A DNA stretch of 32,774 bases, from NCBI GenBank assembly GCA_001724425.1, contig MEEK01000032.1:1-32774 (forward strand), given 5' to 3'. Position numbers and translations under genes: made by a program. The DNA comes from Microbacterium sp. SCN 70-27 (lineage in GTDB: Bacteria; Actinomycetota; Actinomycetes; Actinomycetales; Microbacteriaceae). Under the pieces are notes generated by a model. It was not told the DNA's origin. It searched no databases and worked only from the letters and a program-made list of their open reading frames with translations. Shown here piece after piece: positions 6,478 to 15,934 of the stretch. Within the stretch, counting starts at the first letter, position 1. Each line of letters begins with the position of its first letter.

Positions 6478-8121
6478 TCAGCGCGCGGCGCGGCGCTCGG
6501 CCTGGGCGACGGGATCGGGGACGGGAAGGGAGGCGATGAGCTTGCGCGTGTACGCGTCCTGCGGGTCGCCGAGCACGCGGGCCGTCGTGCCCTCTTCGGC
6601 GATGCGGCCCTTGTGCAGCACGACGACGCGGTGCGCGAGCAGGTCGACGACCGCGAGGTCGTGCGTGATGAACAGCGTCGCGAAGCCGAACCGGTCCTGC
6701 AGCTCGCCGAACAGGTCGAGCACGCGCGCCTGCACCGACACGTCCAGTGCGCTCGTCGGCTCGTCGGCGATCAGCAGCTTCGGGTCGAGCGCGAGCGCAC
6801 GTGCGAGGGATGCCCGCTGGCGCTGCCCGCCGGACAGCTCGTGCGGGAACCGGTCGCCGAACTCCTTCGGCAGCTGCACCGCCTCGAGCAGGTCGTCGAC
6901 GCGGTCGCGGGCGTCGGCGGCATCCTTCGCTCCGCCGTGCACGATGAGGGGTTCGGCGACGCACTGCGCGATCGTGAGCAGGGGGTTGAAGCTCGTCGCC
7001 GGGTCCTGGAAGACGAAACCGAGCTCCTTGCGCCGCGCGCGGAAGTGCCGCTCCTTGACGCCGCGCATCTCGGTGCCGAGCACCCGCAGCGACCCGCCCG
7101 CGACCGGGGTGAGCCCGGCGATCGCGCGACCGATCGTCGTCTTGCCCGACCCCGACTCGCCGACGAGGCCCAGCACCTCGCCCGGCCGGATCGCAAAGTC
7201 GATCGCGTGCACGGCGCGGAACGTCGGCGATCCGAGGCGCCCCGGGTACTCGATCACGAGACCCTTCGCCTCGACGACGGGCGCGGCCGAGGCATCCGCC
7301 GACGCCGGCAGCGCCCGATCGACGAGCTCGACGCGCGGGACGGCGGCAAGCAGTCGCTTCGTGTACTCGTGCTGCGGCGACGCGAAGATCTGGCCGACGG
7401 GGCCCGTCTCGACCACCTCGCCGTTCAGCATGACCGCGACCCGGTCCGCGAGATCGGCGACGACCCCCATGTTGTGGGTGATGAGCACGATCGCCGTGCC
7501 GGTCTCGTCGCGCAGGCGCCGCAGCAGATCGAGGATCTCGGCCTGCACGGTCACGTCGAGCGCGGTCGTCGGCTCGTCGGCGAGGATCACGGCCGGGTCG
7601 AGCGCGAGCGCCATCGCGATGACGATGCGCTGCTTCTGCCCGCCCGAGAACTGGTGCGGGTAGTCGTTCACGCGCTTGGCGGGATCGGGGATGCCGACGC
7701 GGCCGAGCATCTCGACGGCCTTCGCCTTCGCCTCGGCGCGCGAGTACGACCCGTGCGCGCGCAGGCCCTCGGCGAGCTGCCACCCCACCGTGAACACGGG
7801 GTTCAGGGCCGTCGACGGCTCCTGGAAGATCATCGCGGCCTTGGTGCCGCGCACCTCGCGGAGCTTCTCGGACGACAGGCCCACGACGTCGACCCCGTCG
7901 AGCACGACCGCGCCGCGCTGGGCGGCGGTCTCGGGCAGGAGGCCGAGGATCGACCGCGCCGTGACGGTCTTGCCACTGCCGGACTCGCCGACGATCGCGA
8001 GCACTTCGCCGGGCCGGACGTCGAGCGACACGTCGCGTACGGCATGGACATCGCCCCCGTCGGTCGCGAAGGTGACGTCGAGGTGACGGATCTCGACCGC
8101 CAGATCGGTGTTCGCGGTCAT
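6478..8121 (-). CDS. Fused double ATPase of a dipeptide/oligopeptide ABC importer
   Basis: This 547-residue protein is a DppD-DppF (OppD-OppF) fusion that powers uptake through the two permeases encoded upstream. The first ATPase has Walker A GESGSGKT (45-52), signature FSGGQKQR (158-165), Walker B VILADEPT (178-185) and switch His in LITHN. The second has Walker A GESGSGKT (321-328), signature LSGGQRQR (about 429-436), Walker B LLIADEPT and LFITHD. Both sites look intact. The region after each ATPase contains the HEYTKRLLAAVP / DAYTRKLIASLP sequence typical of peptide-importer ATPases. The ATG at 8121 shares one base with the permease stop (TGATG) and follows a GGGGAGG ribosome site. The fused form is common in Actinobacteria. 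Confidence 0.93.
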   Translation of the reverse strand: MTANTDLAVEIRHLDVTFATDGGDVHAVRDVSLDVRPGEVLAIVGESGSGKTVTARSILGLLPETAAQRGAVVLDGVDVVGLSSEKLREVRGTKAAMIFQEPSTALNPVFTVGWQLAEGLRAHGSYSRAEAKAKAVEMLGRVGIPDPAKRVNDYPHQFSGGQKQRIVIAMALALDPAVILADEPTTALDVTVQAEILDLLRRLRDETGTAIVLITHNMGVVADLADRVAVMLNGEVVETGPVGQIFASPQHEYTKRLLAAVPRVELVDRALPASADASAAPVVEAKGLVIEYPGRLGSPTFRAVHAIDFAIRPGEVLGLVGESGSGKTTIGRAIAGLTPVAGGSLRVLGTEMRGVKERHFRARRKELGFVFQDPATSFNPLLTIAQCVAEPLIVHGGAKDAADARDRVDDLLEAVQLPKEFGDRFPHELSGGQRQRASLARALALDPKLLIADEPTSALDVSVQARVLDLFGELQDRFGFATLFITHDLAVVDLLAHRVVVLHKGRIAEEGTTARVLGDPQDAYTRKLIASLPVPDPVAQAERRAAR

Positions 8122-9119
8122 CACGGAACCTCCCCGAGGATCTCCTGCGCGGTCGGCTGCGTCGTGGCGACGGCATCCTGCGGCGTCTGCTTCGCGTTCG
8201 CGCGGCGCCGCGCGCGCAGGCGCGGGTCGGCGAGGTCGTTGAGGCTCTCGCCGATGAGGGTGATGCCGAGGATGGTCAGCACGATCGCGACCCCCGGCGG
8301 GATCGCCGTCCACCAGATGCCGGACGCGACGTCGGAGATCGACTTGTTGAGGTCGAAGCCCCATTCGGCCGCCGCCGTCGGCTGGATGCCGAAACCGAGG
8401 AAGCCCAGGGCGGCGAGCGTCGAGATCGCCTCGGACGCGTTGAGGGTGACGATGAGCGGCAGTGTGCGGGTCGAGTTGCGCAGCACGTGCCGGAACATGA
8501 TGCGCGGCGTCGAGGCGCCGATGACCTTCGCCGACTCGACGAACGCCTCCGACTTCACGCGCACGACCTCCGCGCGGACGACCCGGAAGTACTGCGGGAT
8601 GAAGACGACCGTGATGGATGCCGCGGCGGCGATGATCCCCGAGCGCAGATCCGACTGACCCCCCGAGATCGCGATCGCGACGACGATCGCGAGCAGCAGC
8701 GTCGGGAACGCATAGACGGCGTCCGCGATGACGACGAGGGTCTTGTCGACCCAGCCGCCGAGGTAGCCCGAGACGAGCCCGAGGAGGATGCCGATGAAGA
8801 CCGACATCGCGACCGCGACGACGACGACCATGAGGGCCGTCTGCGCACCCCAGATGACGCGGGAGAGGACGTCGAACCCGCCGACCGTGGTGCCGAGGAG
8901 GTGGGCCGCGCTCGGCGGCTGCTGCGCCCCGAAGTTGTTGCCGGAGGCATCCGTCAGCTGGCTGTAGCTGTACGGCGCGATCCACGGCGCGAGCAGCGCG
9001 CACAGGACGAAGAGCGCCGTGAGCACGAGACCCGCCACGAGCATCCCGCGCTGGAGCCCCACGCTCTGCCGGAGCTGACGGATGACCGGGAGGCGGCCGA
9101 TCAGTGGACGCTTCGCCAT
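8121..9119 (-). CDS. Peptide ABC transporter permease, DppC/OppC type
   Basis: This 332-residue inner-membrane permease has an N-terminal membrane segment (about 26-50), an extracytoplasmic loop with HLLGTTVGGFDVLSRVIWG, a hallmark of DppC/OppC proteins, and five further membrane segments. The cytoplasmic coupling loop is EAFVESAKVIGASTPRIMFR (the EAA motif). It pairs with the DppB-type permease encoded one base upstream. The C-terminal tail after DPRLRARR is longer than usual and rich in Gln and Thr. The start has GAGG seven bases upstream. Confidence 0.93.
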   Translation of the reverse strand: MAKRPLIGRLPVIRQLRQSVGLQRGMLVAGLVLTALFVLCALLAPWIAPYSYSQLTDASGNNFGAQQPPSAAHLLGTTVGGFDVLSRVIWGAQTALMVVVVAVAMSVFIGILLGLVSGYLGGWVDKTLVVIADAVYAFPTLLLAIVVAIAISGGQSDLRSGIIAAAASITVVFIPQYFRVVRAEVVRVKSEAFVESAKVIGASTPRIMFRHVLRNSTRTLPLIVTLNASEAISTLAALGFLGFGIQPTAAAEWGFDLNKSISDVASGIWWTAIPPGVAIVLTILGITLIGESLNDLADPRLRARRRANAKQTPQDAVATTQPTAQEILGEVP

Positions 9120-9120
9120 G

Positions 9121-10212
9121 TCAGTACCTCACTCTCGGGTCGATGAACGCGGCGATGATGTCGACGATGAAGTTCGTGACCGCGACGATGATCGCGATCA
9201 TCGCGACGATGCCCTGCACCGCCACGAAGTCGCGCGAGGAGAGGTAGGCGGCCAACTGGAAGCCGAGCCCCTTCCACTCGAAGGTCGTCTCGGTGAGCAC
9301 CGCGCCGCCGAGCATGAGGGCGATCTGCAGTCCGATGACCGTGATGATGGGGATGAGCGCGGGGCGGTAGGCGTGCGTGCGGACGAGCCGGCTCTCGCGC
9401 ACACCGCGCGAGCGGGCCGCGTCGATATAGGGCATGTTGAACGTACCGATCACATTCGTGCGGACGAGCCGCAGGAAGATGCCGGCCGTGAGGAGTCCGA
9501 GCGTGAGCGCGGGCAGGATCGCGTGCGAGACGACGTCCCACACGTACGCCGGGTTGCCACTCGCGAGTGCATCGATCAGGTAGATACCCGTGCTGCCGTC
9601 GCGCTTCAGGGCGATCTCGGTGCGGACGTTCGCGCGTCCCGAGACCGGCAGCCACCCGAGCCACACCGAGAAGACGAGCTTCGCGACGAGGCCCGCGAAG
9701 AACACGGGCGTCGCATAGAAGAGGATCGCGCTGACGCGCAGGATCGCGTCGGGCCAGCGGTCGCGGAGCGCTGCGGCGAGCATGCCGAGCGGGATGCCGA
9801 CGATGAAGGCCACGACGAGCGCGTAGACGACGAGTTCGAAGGTCGCGAGGCCGTAGGTCACGAGGATGTCGATGACCGGCTGGTTGTCGGTGATCGTGGT
9901 GCCGAAGTTCAGCGTGAAGACCTGGCCCAGGTACTCGAAGTACTGGACGAAGATGTTGCGGTCGTAGCCGGCCTCGTGGATGCGCTCGGCGAGCTGATCG
10001 GCGGGGAGGCGGCCGCCGAGGGCCGCCGTGATCGGGTCGCCCGTGAGCCGGATGAGGAAGAAGACGAGGGTGACGAGGATGAGGATCGTCGGGAAGATCA
10101 GCAGGAAGCGGATCAGGATGTAGCGTCCGAGCGTCGACCCGCCGCCACGGGTGCGCGGCACCTCGAGTGCGGGGGGCGGCTCCGCGACAGCGGCAGCGGC
10201 GTCGGTGGTCAT
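9121..10212 (-). CDS. Peptide ABC transporter permease, DppB/OppB type
   Basis: This 363-residue permease has a cytoplasmic N-terminal extension, a first membrane segment ILIRFLLIFPTILILVTLVF (about 32-51) as in all DppB/OppB proteins, and the EAA-type coupling loop DAARSRGVRESRLVRTHAYR near residue 275. It forms the translocation pore with the DppC-type partner. The ATG follows AAGG weakly; an 18-bp hairpin lies between this gene and the binding-protein gene. Confidence 0.93.
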   Translation of the reverse strand: MTTDAAAAVAEPPPALEVPRTRGGGSTLGRYILIRFLLIFPTILILVTLVFFLIRLTGDPITAALGGRLPADQLAERIHEAGYDRNIFVQYFEYLGQVFTLNFGTTITDNQPVIDILVTYGLATFELVVYALVVAFIVGIPLGMLAAALRDRWPDAILRVSAILFYATPVFFAGLVAKLVFSVWLGWLPVSGRANVRTEIALKRDGSTGIYLIDALASGNPAYVWDVVSHAILPALTLGLLTAGIFLRLVRTNVIGTFNMPYIDAARSRGVRESRLVRTHAYRPALIPIITVIGLQIALMLGGAVLTETTFEWKGLGFQLAAYLSSRDFVAVQGIVAMIAIIVAVTNFIVDIIAAFIDPRVRY

Positions 10213-10244
10213 GGGTGTCTACCTTACGGGCGCCGTTCCGACCT

Positions 10245-10257
10245 GCCGCTTCGCGGC
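10245..10257 (-). other. Small hairpin upstream of the dppB-type gene
   Basis: GCCGC and GCGGC with a three-base loop lie directly beside the larger 10257-10297 hairpin, in the leader of the permease gene. It may extend the same intercistronic structure. Confidence 0.3.
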
Positions 10258-10297
10258 TCGCCGAGCGGCGGGGAGGGATTCCCCACCGCCCGGCGAG
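10257..10297 (-). terminator. Intra-operon hairpin after the substrate-binding gene
   Basis: Two 18-base arms (10257-10274 and 10280-10297) pair completely if two G-U wobbles in the mRNA are allowed, with a five-base loop. The hairpin starts 24 bases after the stop of the binding-protein gene. Such structures between the first gene and the permease genes of importer operons stabilise the upstream message or partly terminate, so that binding protein is made in excess. No T-run follows. Confidence 0.6.
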
Positions 10298-10321
10298 TGC
10301 GTCGAGCCGGAGCGGCGTCGA

Positions 10322-11971
10322 TTACTTGGTGATCGGTGCGAAGCGCAGCTTGAACGAAGCGTCGAGCGTGATGCCCGACACGTCCTTGCCGGTCACGGCG
10401 ACCTGGGCGCCCTGCAGCAGCGGCACGGTGGACAGGTCACCCGCGACGAGCTTCTGGATCTGCTCGATGTCGGCCTGACGCGTCGCGGCATCCGGCTCGA
10501 CGGCCTGCTTCAGGATCAGGTCGTTCACCGTCTGGTTGTCGTAGTGGTTGCCGAGGAAGTTCTTCGTGAGGAAGAACGGCGTCAGGTAGTTGTCGGCGTC
10601 GGAGTAGTCCGGGAACCAGCCGAGCTGGTACGCGGGGTACACGTCGGCCGTGCGGTCCTTCGAGTACTGCACCCACTCGGTCGACTGCAGGTCGACCGAG
10701 AACAGGCCGTCCTTCTCGAGCTGCGACTTCACGAGCGCGTACTCGTCACCCGACGACGGGCCGTAGTGGTCCGGGCTGTACTGGAGGCTGAGCTTAACCG
10801 GGGTGGTGACGCCGGCCGCCTCGAGGGTGGCCTTCGCCTTCGCGGCATCCGGGCCGCCGTTGCCGTCGCCGTAGAGGCCCTTCAGCGCGTCGGTCGCGCC
10901 CGCGAAGCCCTCGGGGACGTAGGAGTACAGCGGGGTGTAGGTGCCCTTGTAGACCTGCGTCGAGATCGCCTCGCGGTCGACGAGGTCGGCGACCGCCTGG
11001 CGGACGGCGAGCGCCTTGGCCGGGTCGGCGTCGGCGGTGGTGGCACCGTACGGCTGCGTGTTGAAGTTGAAGACGATGTAGCGGATCTCGCCGCCGGGGC
11101 CGTCGACGACCTTCACGTCCTTGTTCTTGCCGAGGTCGTCGACGTCGGTGGCGGACAGGCTCCGGTACGCGACATCCACGTCACCCTGCTGGACGGCGAG
11201 CTTCAGGTTCGACGACTCGGCGAAGTACTGCAGCACGACACCGCTGTTGACCGGAGCGGCGAGCAGGCCCTTGTAGTTCTCGTTGGGGCTGAACTCGACG
11301 GCCTTGTTGAAGTCCCACGAGGTGACCTTGTACGGTCCGCCGAACGCGTCGGCATCCACGATGTCCTTGTCGGGGGTCACCGCGTCGGCCGAGAAGACCT
11401 CCTCGTCGACGATCGCGCCGGGGAAGCTCGTGAGGATGAACGGGAACACCTGGTCGTTGTCCGTCTTGAGCTTGAAGACGACGGTCGTGGCGTCGGGGGT
11501 CTCGACGCTGTCGAGGTTGTAGAGGAGGCTCGATGCCCCGTTGGGGTCGGCGATCTTGAGGTTCCGGTCGAACGAGAACTTCACGTCCGAGCTCGTCAGG
11601 TCGTGGCCGTTGGCCCACTTGAGGCCCGCGGGGAGCTTCACGGTGTACTCGTTCGGCGCCGTGAACTCGGCCGACTCGGCGAGGTCGGGGACGACCTCGG
11701 TGGAGTTGTAGTCGGTGTTGACGAGGTACGGGAAGACCTGGGTCTGGACGGCGAGCGACCCGTTGTCGTACGAGCCGGCCGGGTCGAGGGTCGTGACCTT
11801 GTCGGTCGTGCCGACGATGATGGAGGGGCCCGAGCCGGCGTCGCCGGACTGGCCGCCGGTGCCGCCGCCGCCCGAGGCGCAACCGGCCAGGACGATGGAG
11901 GCGACGCCGAGCGCCGCGGCGACGCCGACGACACGGCCGCGGGAGAACCCGCTGGTGTGGTGCAGTGACAT
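10322..11971 (-). CDS. Extracellular peptide-binding lipoprotein (SBP family 5) of the ABC importer
   Basis: This 549-residue lipoprotein captures the substrate for the importer encoded downstream. The signal peptide ends in the lipobox LAGC, followed by a Gly/Ser-rich tether. The mature domain has the family-5 features DKVTTLDPAGSYDNGSLAVQ near its start and LKWANGHDLTSSDVKFSFDR about 100 residues further, as in DppA/OppA-type proteins. The ATG at 11971 is chosen because GAGGT lies about nine bases upstream and a complete signal peptide follows; the frame extends 20 codons further without a better start. It is the first gene of the operon. Peptide or nickel-type ligands cannot be told apart from sequence; peptides are most likely. 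Confidence 0.92.
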   Translation of the reverse strand: MSLHHTSGFSRGRVVGVAAALGVASIVLAGCASGGGGTGGQSGDAGSGPSIIVGTTDKVTTLDPAGSYDNGSLAVQTQVFPYLVNTDYNSTEVVPDLAESAEFTAPNEYTVKLPAGLKWANGHDLTSSDVKFSFDRNLKIADPNGASSLLYNLDSVETPDATTVVFKLKTDNDQVFPFILTSFPGAIVDEEVFSADAVTPDKDIVDADAFGGPYKVTSWDFNKAVEFSPNENYKGLLAAPVNSGVVLQYFAESSNLKLAVQQGDVDVAYRSLSATDVDDLGKNKDVKVVDGPGGEIRYIVFNFNTQPYGATTADADPAKALAVRQAVADLVDREAISTQVYKGTYTPLYSYVPEGFAGATDALKGLYGDGNGGPDAAKAKATLEAAGVTTPVKLSLQYSPDHYGPSSGDEYALVKSQLEKDGLFSVDLQSTEWVQYSKDRTADVYPAYQLGWFPDYSDADNYLTPFFLTKNFLGNHYDNQTVNDLILKQAVEPDAATRQADIEQIQKLVAGDLSTVPLLQGAQVAVTGKDVSGITLDASFKLRFAPITK

Positions 11972-12130
11972 GCTTTTTACCTCTGCTGTTGTGGGACGGC
12001 TCCGCATGCGCGCGGAACCCATGCGGAACATCTTTCACCCGCCGCGGCGCCCGCCGTGTGCAGAAGCCGCAAACCGTAACGAGACTGAAACGCTCCGTCA
12101 TGAGGTGCGGACCGGTTCCGCGTCTGCCCA

Positions 12131-12157
12131 TGACGGATGTCACGGGCACATCGTGAC
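12131..12157 (+). promoter_or_regulatory. Inverted repeats upstream of the chimeric regulator gene
   Basis: TGAC-GGAT-GTCA (12131-12142) and GTCACG-N7-CGTGAC (12139-12157) overlap and end 44 bases before the start codon. NarL-type regulators of ABC-export operons usually bind palindromes of this size upstream of their own operon. It is therefore a candidate operator retained from the original operon. Confidence 0.4.
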
Positions 12158-12201
12158 GGGCGTGTGAGGCATCCGACGTCCCTCCGCGGGAGGGTCGAAG
12201 C

Positions 12202-12993
12202 ATGAACGACACGAACCTGCTCGCGGTGGATGCCGCGGGGCTGCGCAAGAGCTTCGGGACCGTCCACGCGGTCGACGGCGTCGACCTTCGGGTGCGCCCG
12301 GGCGAGATCGTCGCCTTCCTCGGCCCGAACGGCGCCGGCAAGACCTCCACGATCGACATGCTGCTGGGGCTGTCCGACCCCGACGAGGGGAGCGTCCGCG
12401 TCTTCGGCGAGAGCCCGCGCGCCGCGATCGCGCACGGTCTCGTCTCGGCGGTGCTGCAGACCGGGGGGCTCCTGAAGGACATCACCGTCCGCGAGACGCT
12501 GCAGCTCACGGCGAGCCTGTTCGCCGACACCCGCCCGATCGAGGAGGTGCGCACGCGCGCCGGCATCGCCGGGATCGCCGCGGCATCCGCTCTGCACACC
12601 GCGCTCCCTGGCTGCCGTTCGCTCATCGTCACGACGTTCGGGAGGCCGGGCTACCTCACGCGCGCGATGCGCGCCGGCGCCTCGGGATTCGTCGTCAAGG
12701 ACACTCCCGCCGCACAGCTCGCCGACGCCGTCCGCCGGGTCGCGCAGGGGCTGCGCGTCGTCGACCCTGCGCTCGCGGCCGACTCCCTCGCCCAGGGCGA
12801 GTCGCCGCTCACCGAACGCGAGACGGATGTGCTCGCGGTCGCGCGCTCGGGCGGGTCGATCGCCGACATCGCGCATGCCCTGCACCTGAGCGAGGGCACG
12901 GTGCGAAACCACCTCTCGGGCGCGATCGGCAAGACGGGCGCCCGCAACCGGGCCGACGCCGTGCGCGTCGCCGACGAGAACGGGTGGCTGTAG
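12202..12993 (+). CDS. Chimera: N-terminal half of an ABC-export ATPase fused to C-terminal half of a NarL/DesR response regulator
   Basis: Residues 1 to about 123 are the start of a DrrA-type drug-export ATPase: LRKSFGTVHAVDGVDL, Walker A GPNGAGKT (41-48) and the Q-loop glutamine near residue 86. The ATPase stops before the signature, Walker B and switch histidine. From about residue 126 the protein becomes the second half of a NarL-type receiver domain (LIVTTFGRPGYLTRAMRAGA, then GFVVKDTP with the conserved Lys) and a complete LuxR-type helix-turn-helix (about 201-260, LTERETDVLAV and LSEGTVRNHLSGAIGKTGAR). The phosphorylated Asp of the receiver is missing. The parts are those of the first and last genes of ATPase-permease-kinase-regulator operons, so an in-frame deletion of roughly 2.5-3 kb is the simplest origin. 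The ribosome site GGGAGGG and the frame are intact. It may bind DNA constitutively or be a dead remnant. Confidence 0.85.
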   Translation: MNDTNLLAVDAAGLRKSFGTVHAVDGVDLRVRPGEIVAFLGPNGAGKTSTIDMLLGLSDPDEGSVRVFGESPRAAIAHGLVSAVLQTGGLLKDITVRETLQLTASLFADTRPIEEVRTRAGIAGIAAASALHTALPGCRSLIVTTFGRPGYLTRAMRAGASGFVVKDTPAAQLADAVRRVAQGLRVVDPALAADSLAQGESPLTERETDVLAVARSGGSIADIAHALHLSEGTVRNHLSGAIGKTGARNRADAVRVADENGWL

Positions 12994-13069
12994 GCATCCG
13001 TCTGTCATGGCGCCGACGCCGCGACCGGCACAGTCGCGGGCCCGTGCAGCCGCGCGGGGCGAGGTCCCA

Positions 13070-13151
13070 TCACGGAGACAGGAGATCTCACCGAGACAGG
13101 ACCGTTTGACCCGGTTTCGGCCTGTCTCGGTGATTTCTCCTGCCCTGGTGA
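13070..13151. repeat. 82-bp palindromic repeat, copy 3
   Basis: It has the same 82-bp length and outer sequence as copies 1 and 2, but a different centre (CCGTTTGACCCGGTTTCGG). The inner arms CACCGAGACAGG and CCTGTCTCGGTG pair perfectly. It lies 76 bases after the chimeric gene, between it and the minisatellite. Confidence 0.8.
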
Positions 13152-13163
13152 CCCGCTCGAGGA

Positions 13164-13283
13164 GGGATACCACGGGCGGATGCCGCACGGTGGGGATACC
13201 ACGGGCGGATGCCGCGCGGTGGGGATGCCGCGCGGTGGGGATGCCGCGCGGTGGGGATGCCGCGCGGTGGGGATGCCGCGCGG
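13164..13283. repeat. Minisatellite of nested 29-bp and 16-bp units
   Basis: Two 29-bp units start at 13164 and 13193. Four 16-bp units (GGGATGCCGCGCGGTG) start at 13222, 13238, 13254 and 13270, the last incomplete. The 29-mer looks like the 16-mer with a 13-base insert. The array ends three bases before the stop of the DUF779 gene and every unit contains GATGCC or GATACC plus GATGCC. Copy number is likely to vary between strains. Confidence 0.85.
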
Positions 13284-13286
13284 GCG

Positions 13287-13679
13287 TCACCCCCGCTCGG
13301 CGAGCCCGAAGGCCTCGAGCTCCGCGGCATCCAGCATGCGCGAGCGGATCAGGAACCGCAGCCCCGTCGGGCCTTCCACGCTGAACCCGGCCCCGCGCCC
13401 GGGGACGGCGTCGATCGTCAGGTGCGTGTACTTCCAGTACTCGAACTGCGACTCGGACATGTACACCTCGATGGGATCGTCGAGCCCGGCGTCGATCGTG
13501 CCGAGCAGCACGTCCGACGGGCCGGTCTGGAACATCCCGATGGGGTAGCACATGGGGGCGCTGCCGTCGCAGCATCCCCCCGACTGGTGGAACATGAGCT
13601 TGCCGTGCTGCGCCGTCAGTTGGCGCAGCAGGGCCGCCGCGTCCTGCGACACGGCGACCCGGCTGGCTGGCGTGGTCAT
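13287..13679 (-). CDS. DUF779 family protein, aldehyde-dehydrogenase partner
   Basis: This 130-residue protein matches DUF779: the cysteine cluster SGGCCDGSAPMCYP near residues 33-46, which could bind a metal, and the later QFEYWKYTHLTIDAV. Genes of this family sit next to acetaldehyde-type dehydrogenase genes in many bacteria, exactly as here, 19 bases after the dehydrogenase stop. Its biochemical role is not established; a redox or metal function in aldehyde oxidation is inferred. The ATG at 13679 has no clear Shine-Dalgarno sequence, so it may depend on coupling with the upstream gene. Confidence 0.85.
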   Translation of the reverse strand: MTTPASRVAVSQDAAALLRQLTAQHGKLMFHQSGGCCDGSAPMCYPIGMFQTGPSDVLLGTIDAGLDDPIEVYMSESQFEYWKYTHLTIDAVPGRGAGFSVEGPTGLRFLIRSRMLDAAELEAFGLAERG

Positions 13680-13698
13680 GGCTCGAGGAGGGCGCGGC

Positions 13699-15246
<1,548 letters not shown>

Positions 15247-15312
15247 GATGTCTCCTTCGACTGCATGAGCCGCGGCATCCCTTGCCGCGTTTCGGATGCC
15301 GAGGAAACTACG

Positions 15313-15340
15313 CCCCGCAACGTTGCATCCCGTTGCGGGG
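15313..15340 (-). promoter_or_regulatory. Palindrome upstream of the aldehyde dehydrogenase gene
   Basis: CCCCGCAACG and CGTTGCGGGG are perfect 10-base arms with an eight-base loop; GCAACGTTGC (15317-15326) is itself a perfect palindrome. On the reverse strand a -10-like TAGTTT follows a few bases downstream, so the palindrome covers roughly -30 to -60, the place for an activator. The GAF regulator encoded 4 kb away is the best candidate to bind it. Confidence 0.5.
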
Positions 15341-15401
15341 TCGGGATGCCCCTGCGGTTCGGTTCGCGGCGCGCGTCTGCGGGGGCCGGTTCGCGGGGAA
15401 G

Positions 15402-15893
15402 TCAGTTCGCGGTGAGAGCGGCCAGCCAGTGGCGAGCACCCTCGCGCAAGGCGTCCGCATCGTCCGGGGAGATGAGCGCCAACAGGCGATGCTCGTTGGT
15501 CAGGTGCGCCGTGAACGCGCGATCGATGAGGTCCACGCCGTCGTCGGTGAGACGAACCAGGCGGCGGCGACGATCATCGCCGTCGTCCACGCGAGCGACG
15601 AGCCCCCGCTCGACGAGACGATCGACCCGCTTCGTCAGCCCACCGGTCGTGACCATCGTGTGCTCCGCCAGGGCACCGGCCGCGAGTTCGTACGGCGCAC
15701 CCGAGCGCCGTAGGGCGGCCAGCAGGTCGAACTCCGCCTCGCTCAGCCCGAACTGCGCATACACCGCGGTCAGCTCGTCGGTGAGGGCGAGGGCGAGCCG
15801 GTGGATCCGCCCGATGACGCCCGACGGGGACGCATCGAGATCGGGGCGCTCGCGGCGCCACTGCTCCTGGATGAGGTCGACGTGATCCTGCAT
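15402..15893 (-). CDS. MarR-family transcriptional regulator
   Basis: This 163-residue protein has the MarR winged helix: [18 protein letters not shown], the recognition helix region [20 protein letters not shown], and the wing [17 protein letters not shown] (about residues 48-125), flanked by dimerisation helices. It diverges from an EamA exporter gene with only 41 bases between start codons, filled by a perfect 32-base palindrome. It very probably represses both genes from that palindrome. There is no Shine-Dalgarno sequence at suitable distance and a -10 box lies eight bases before the ATG, so the mRNA is probably leaderless. Confidence 0.92.
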   Translation of the reverse strand: MQDHVDLIQEQWRRERPDLDASPSGVIGRIHRLALALTDELTAVYAQFGLSEAEFDLLAALRRSGAPYELAAGALAEHTMVTTGGLTKRVDRLVERGLVARVDDGDDRRRRLVRLTDDGVDLIDRAFTAHLTNEHRLLALISPDDADALREGARHWLAALTAN

Positions 15894-15898
15894 ATCCC

Positions 15899-15930
15899 GA
15901 GACTTTACCTTCCAGGGAAGGTAAAGTCTC
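15899..15930. promoter_or_regulatory. MarR operator containing two symmetrical, overlapping promoters
   Basis: GAGACTTTACCTTCC (15899-15913), two central bases and the exact reverse complement (15916-15930) form a perfect palindrome. Read on either strand it contains GAGACT-N17-TAAAGT, a usable -35/-10 pair. The forward -10 ends seven bases before the EamA ATG and the reverse -10 ends eight bases before the MarR ATG. A bound MarR dimer would cover both promoters. Confidence 0.7.
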
Positions 15931-15934
15931 TTCC

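Noticed and set aside
6478..9003. Longer frame for the fused ATPase starting at 9003
   Set aside because: The extension is the permease gene read out of frame; the ATG at 8121 has a good ribosome site and starts the ATPase domain.
15899..15930. Palindrome considered as a terminator
   Set aside because: It lies between divergent start codons, not after genes, and contains promoter hexamers.
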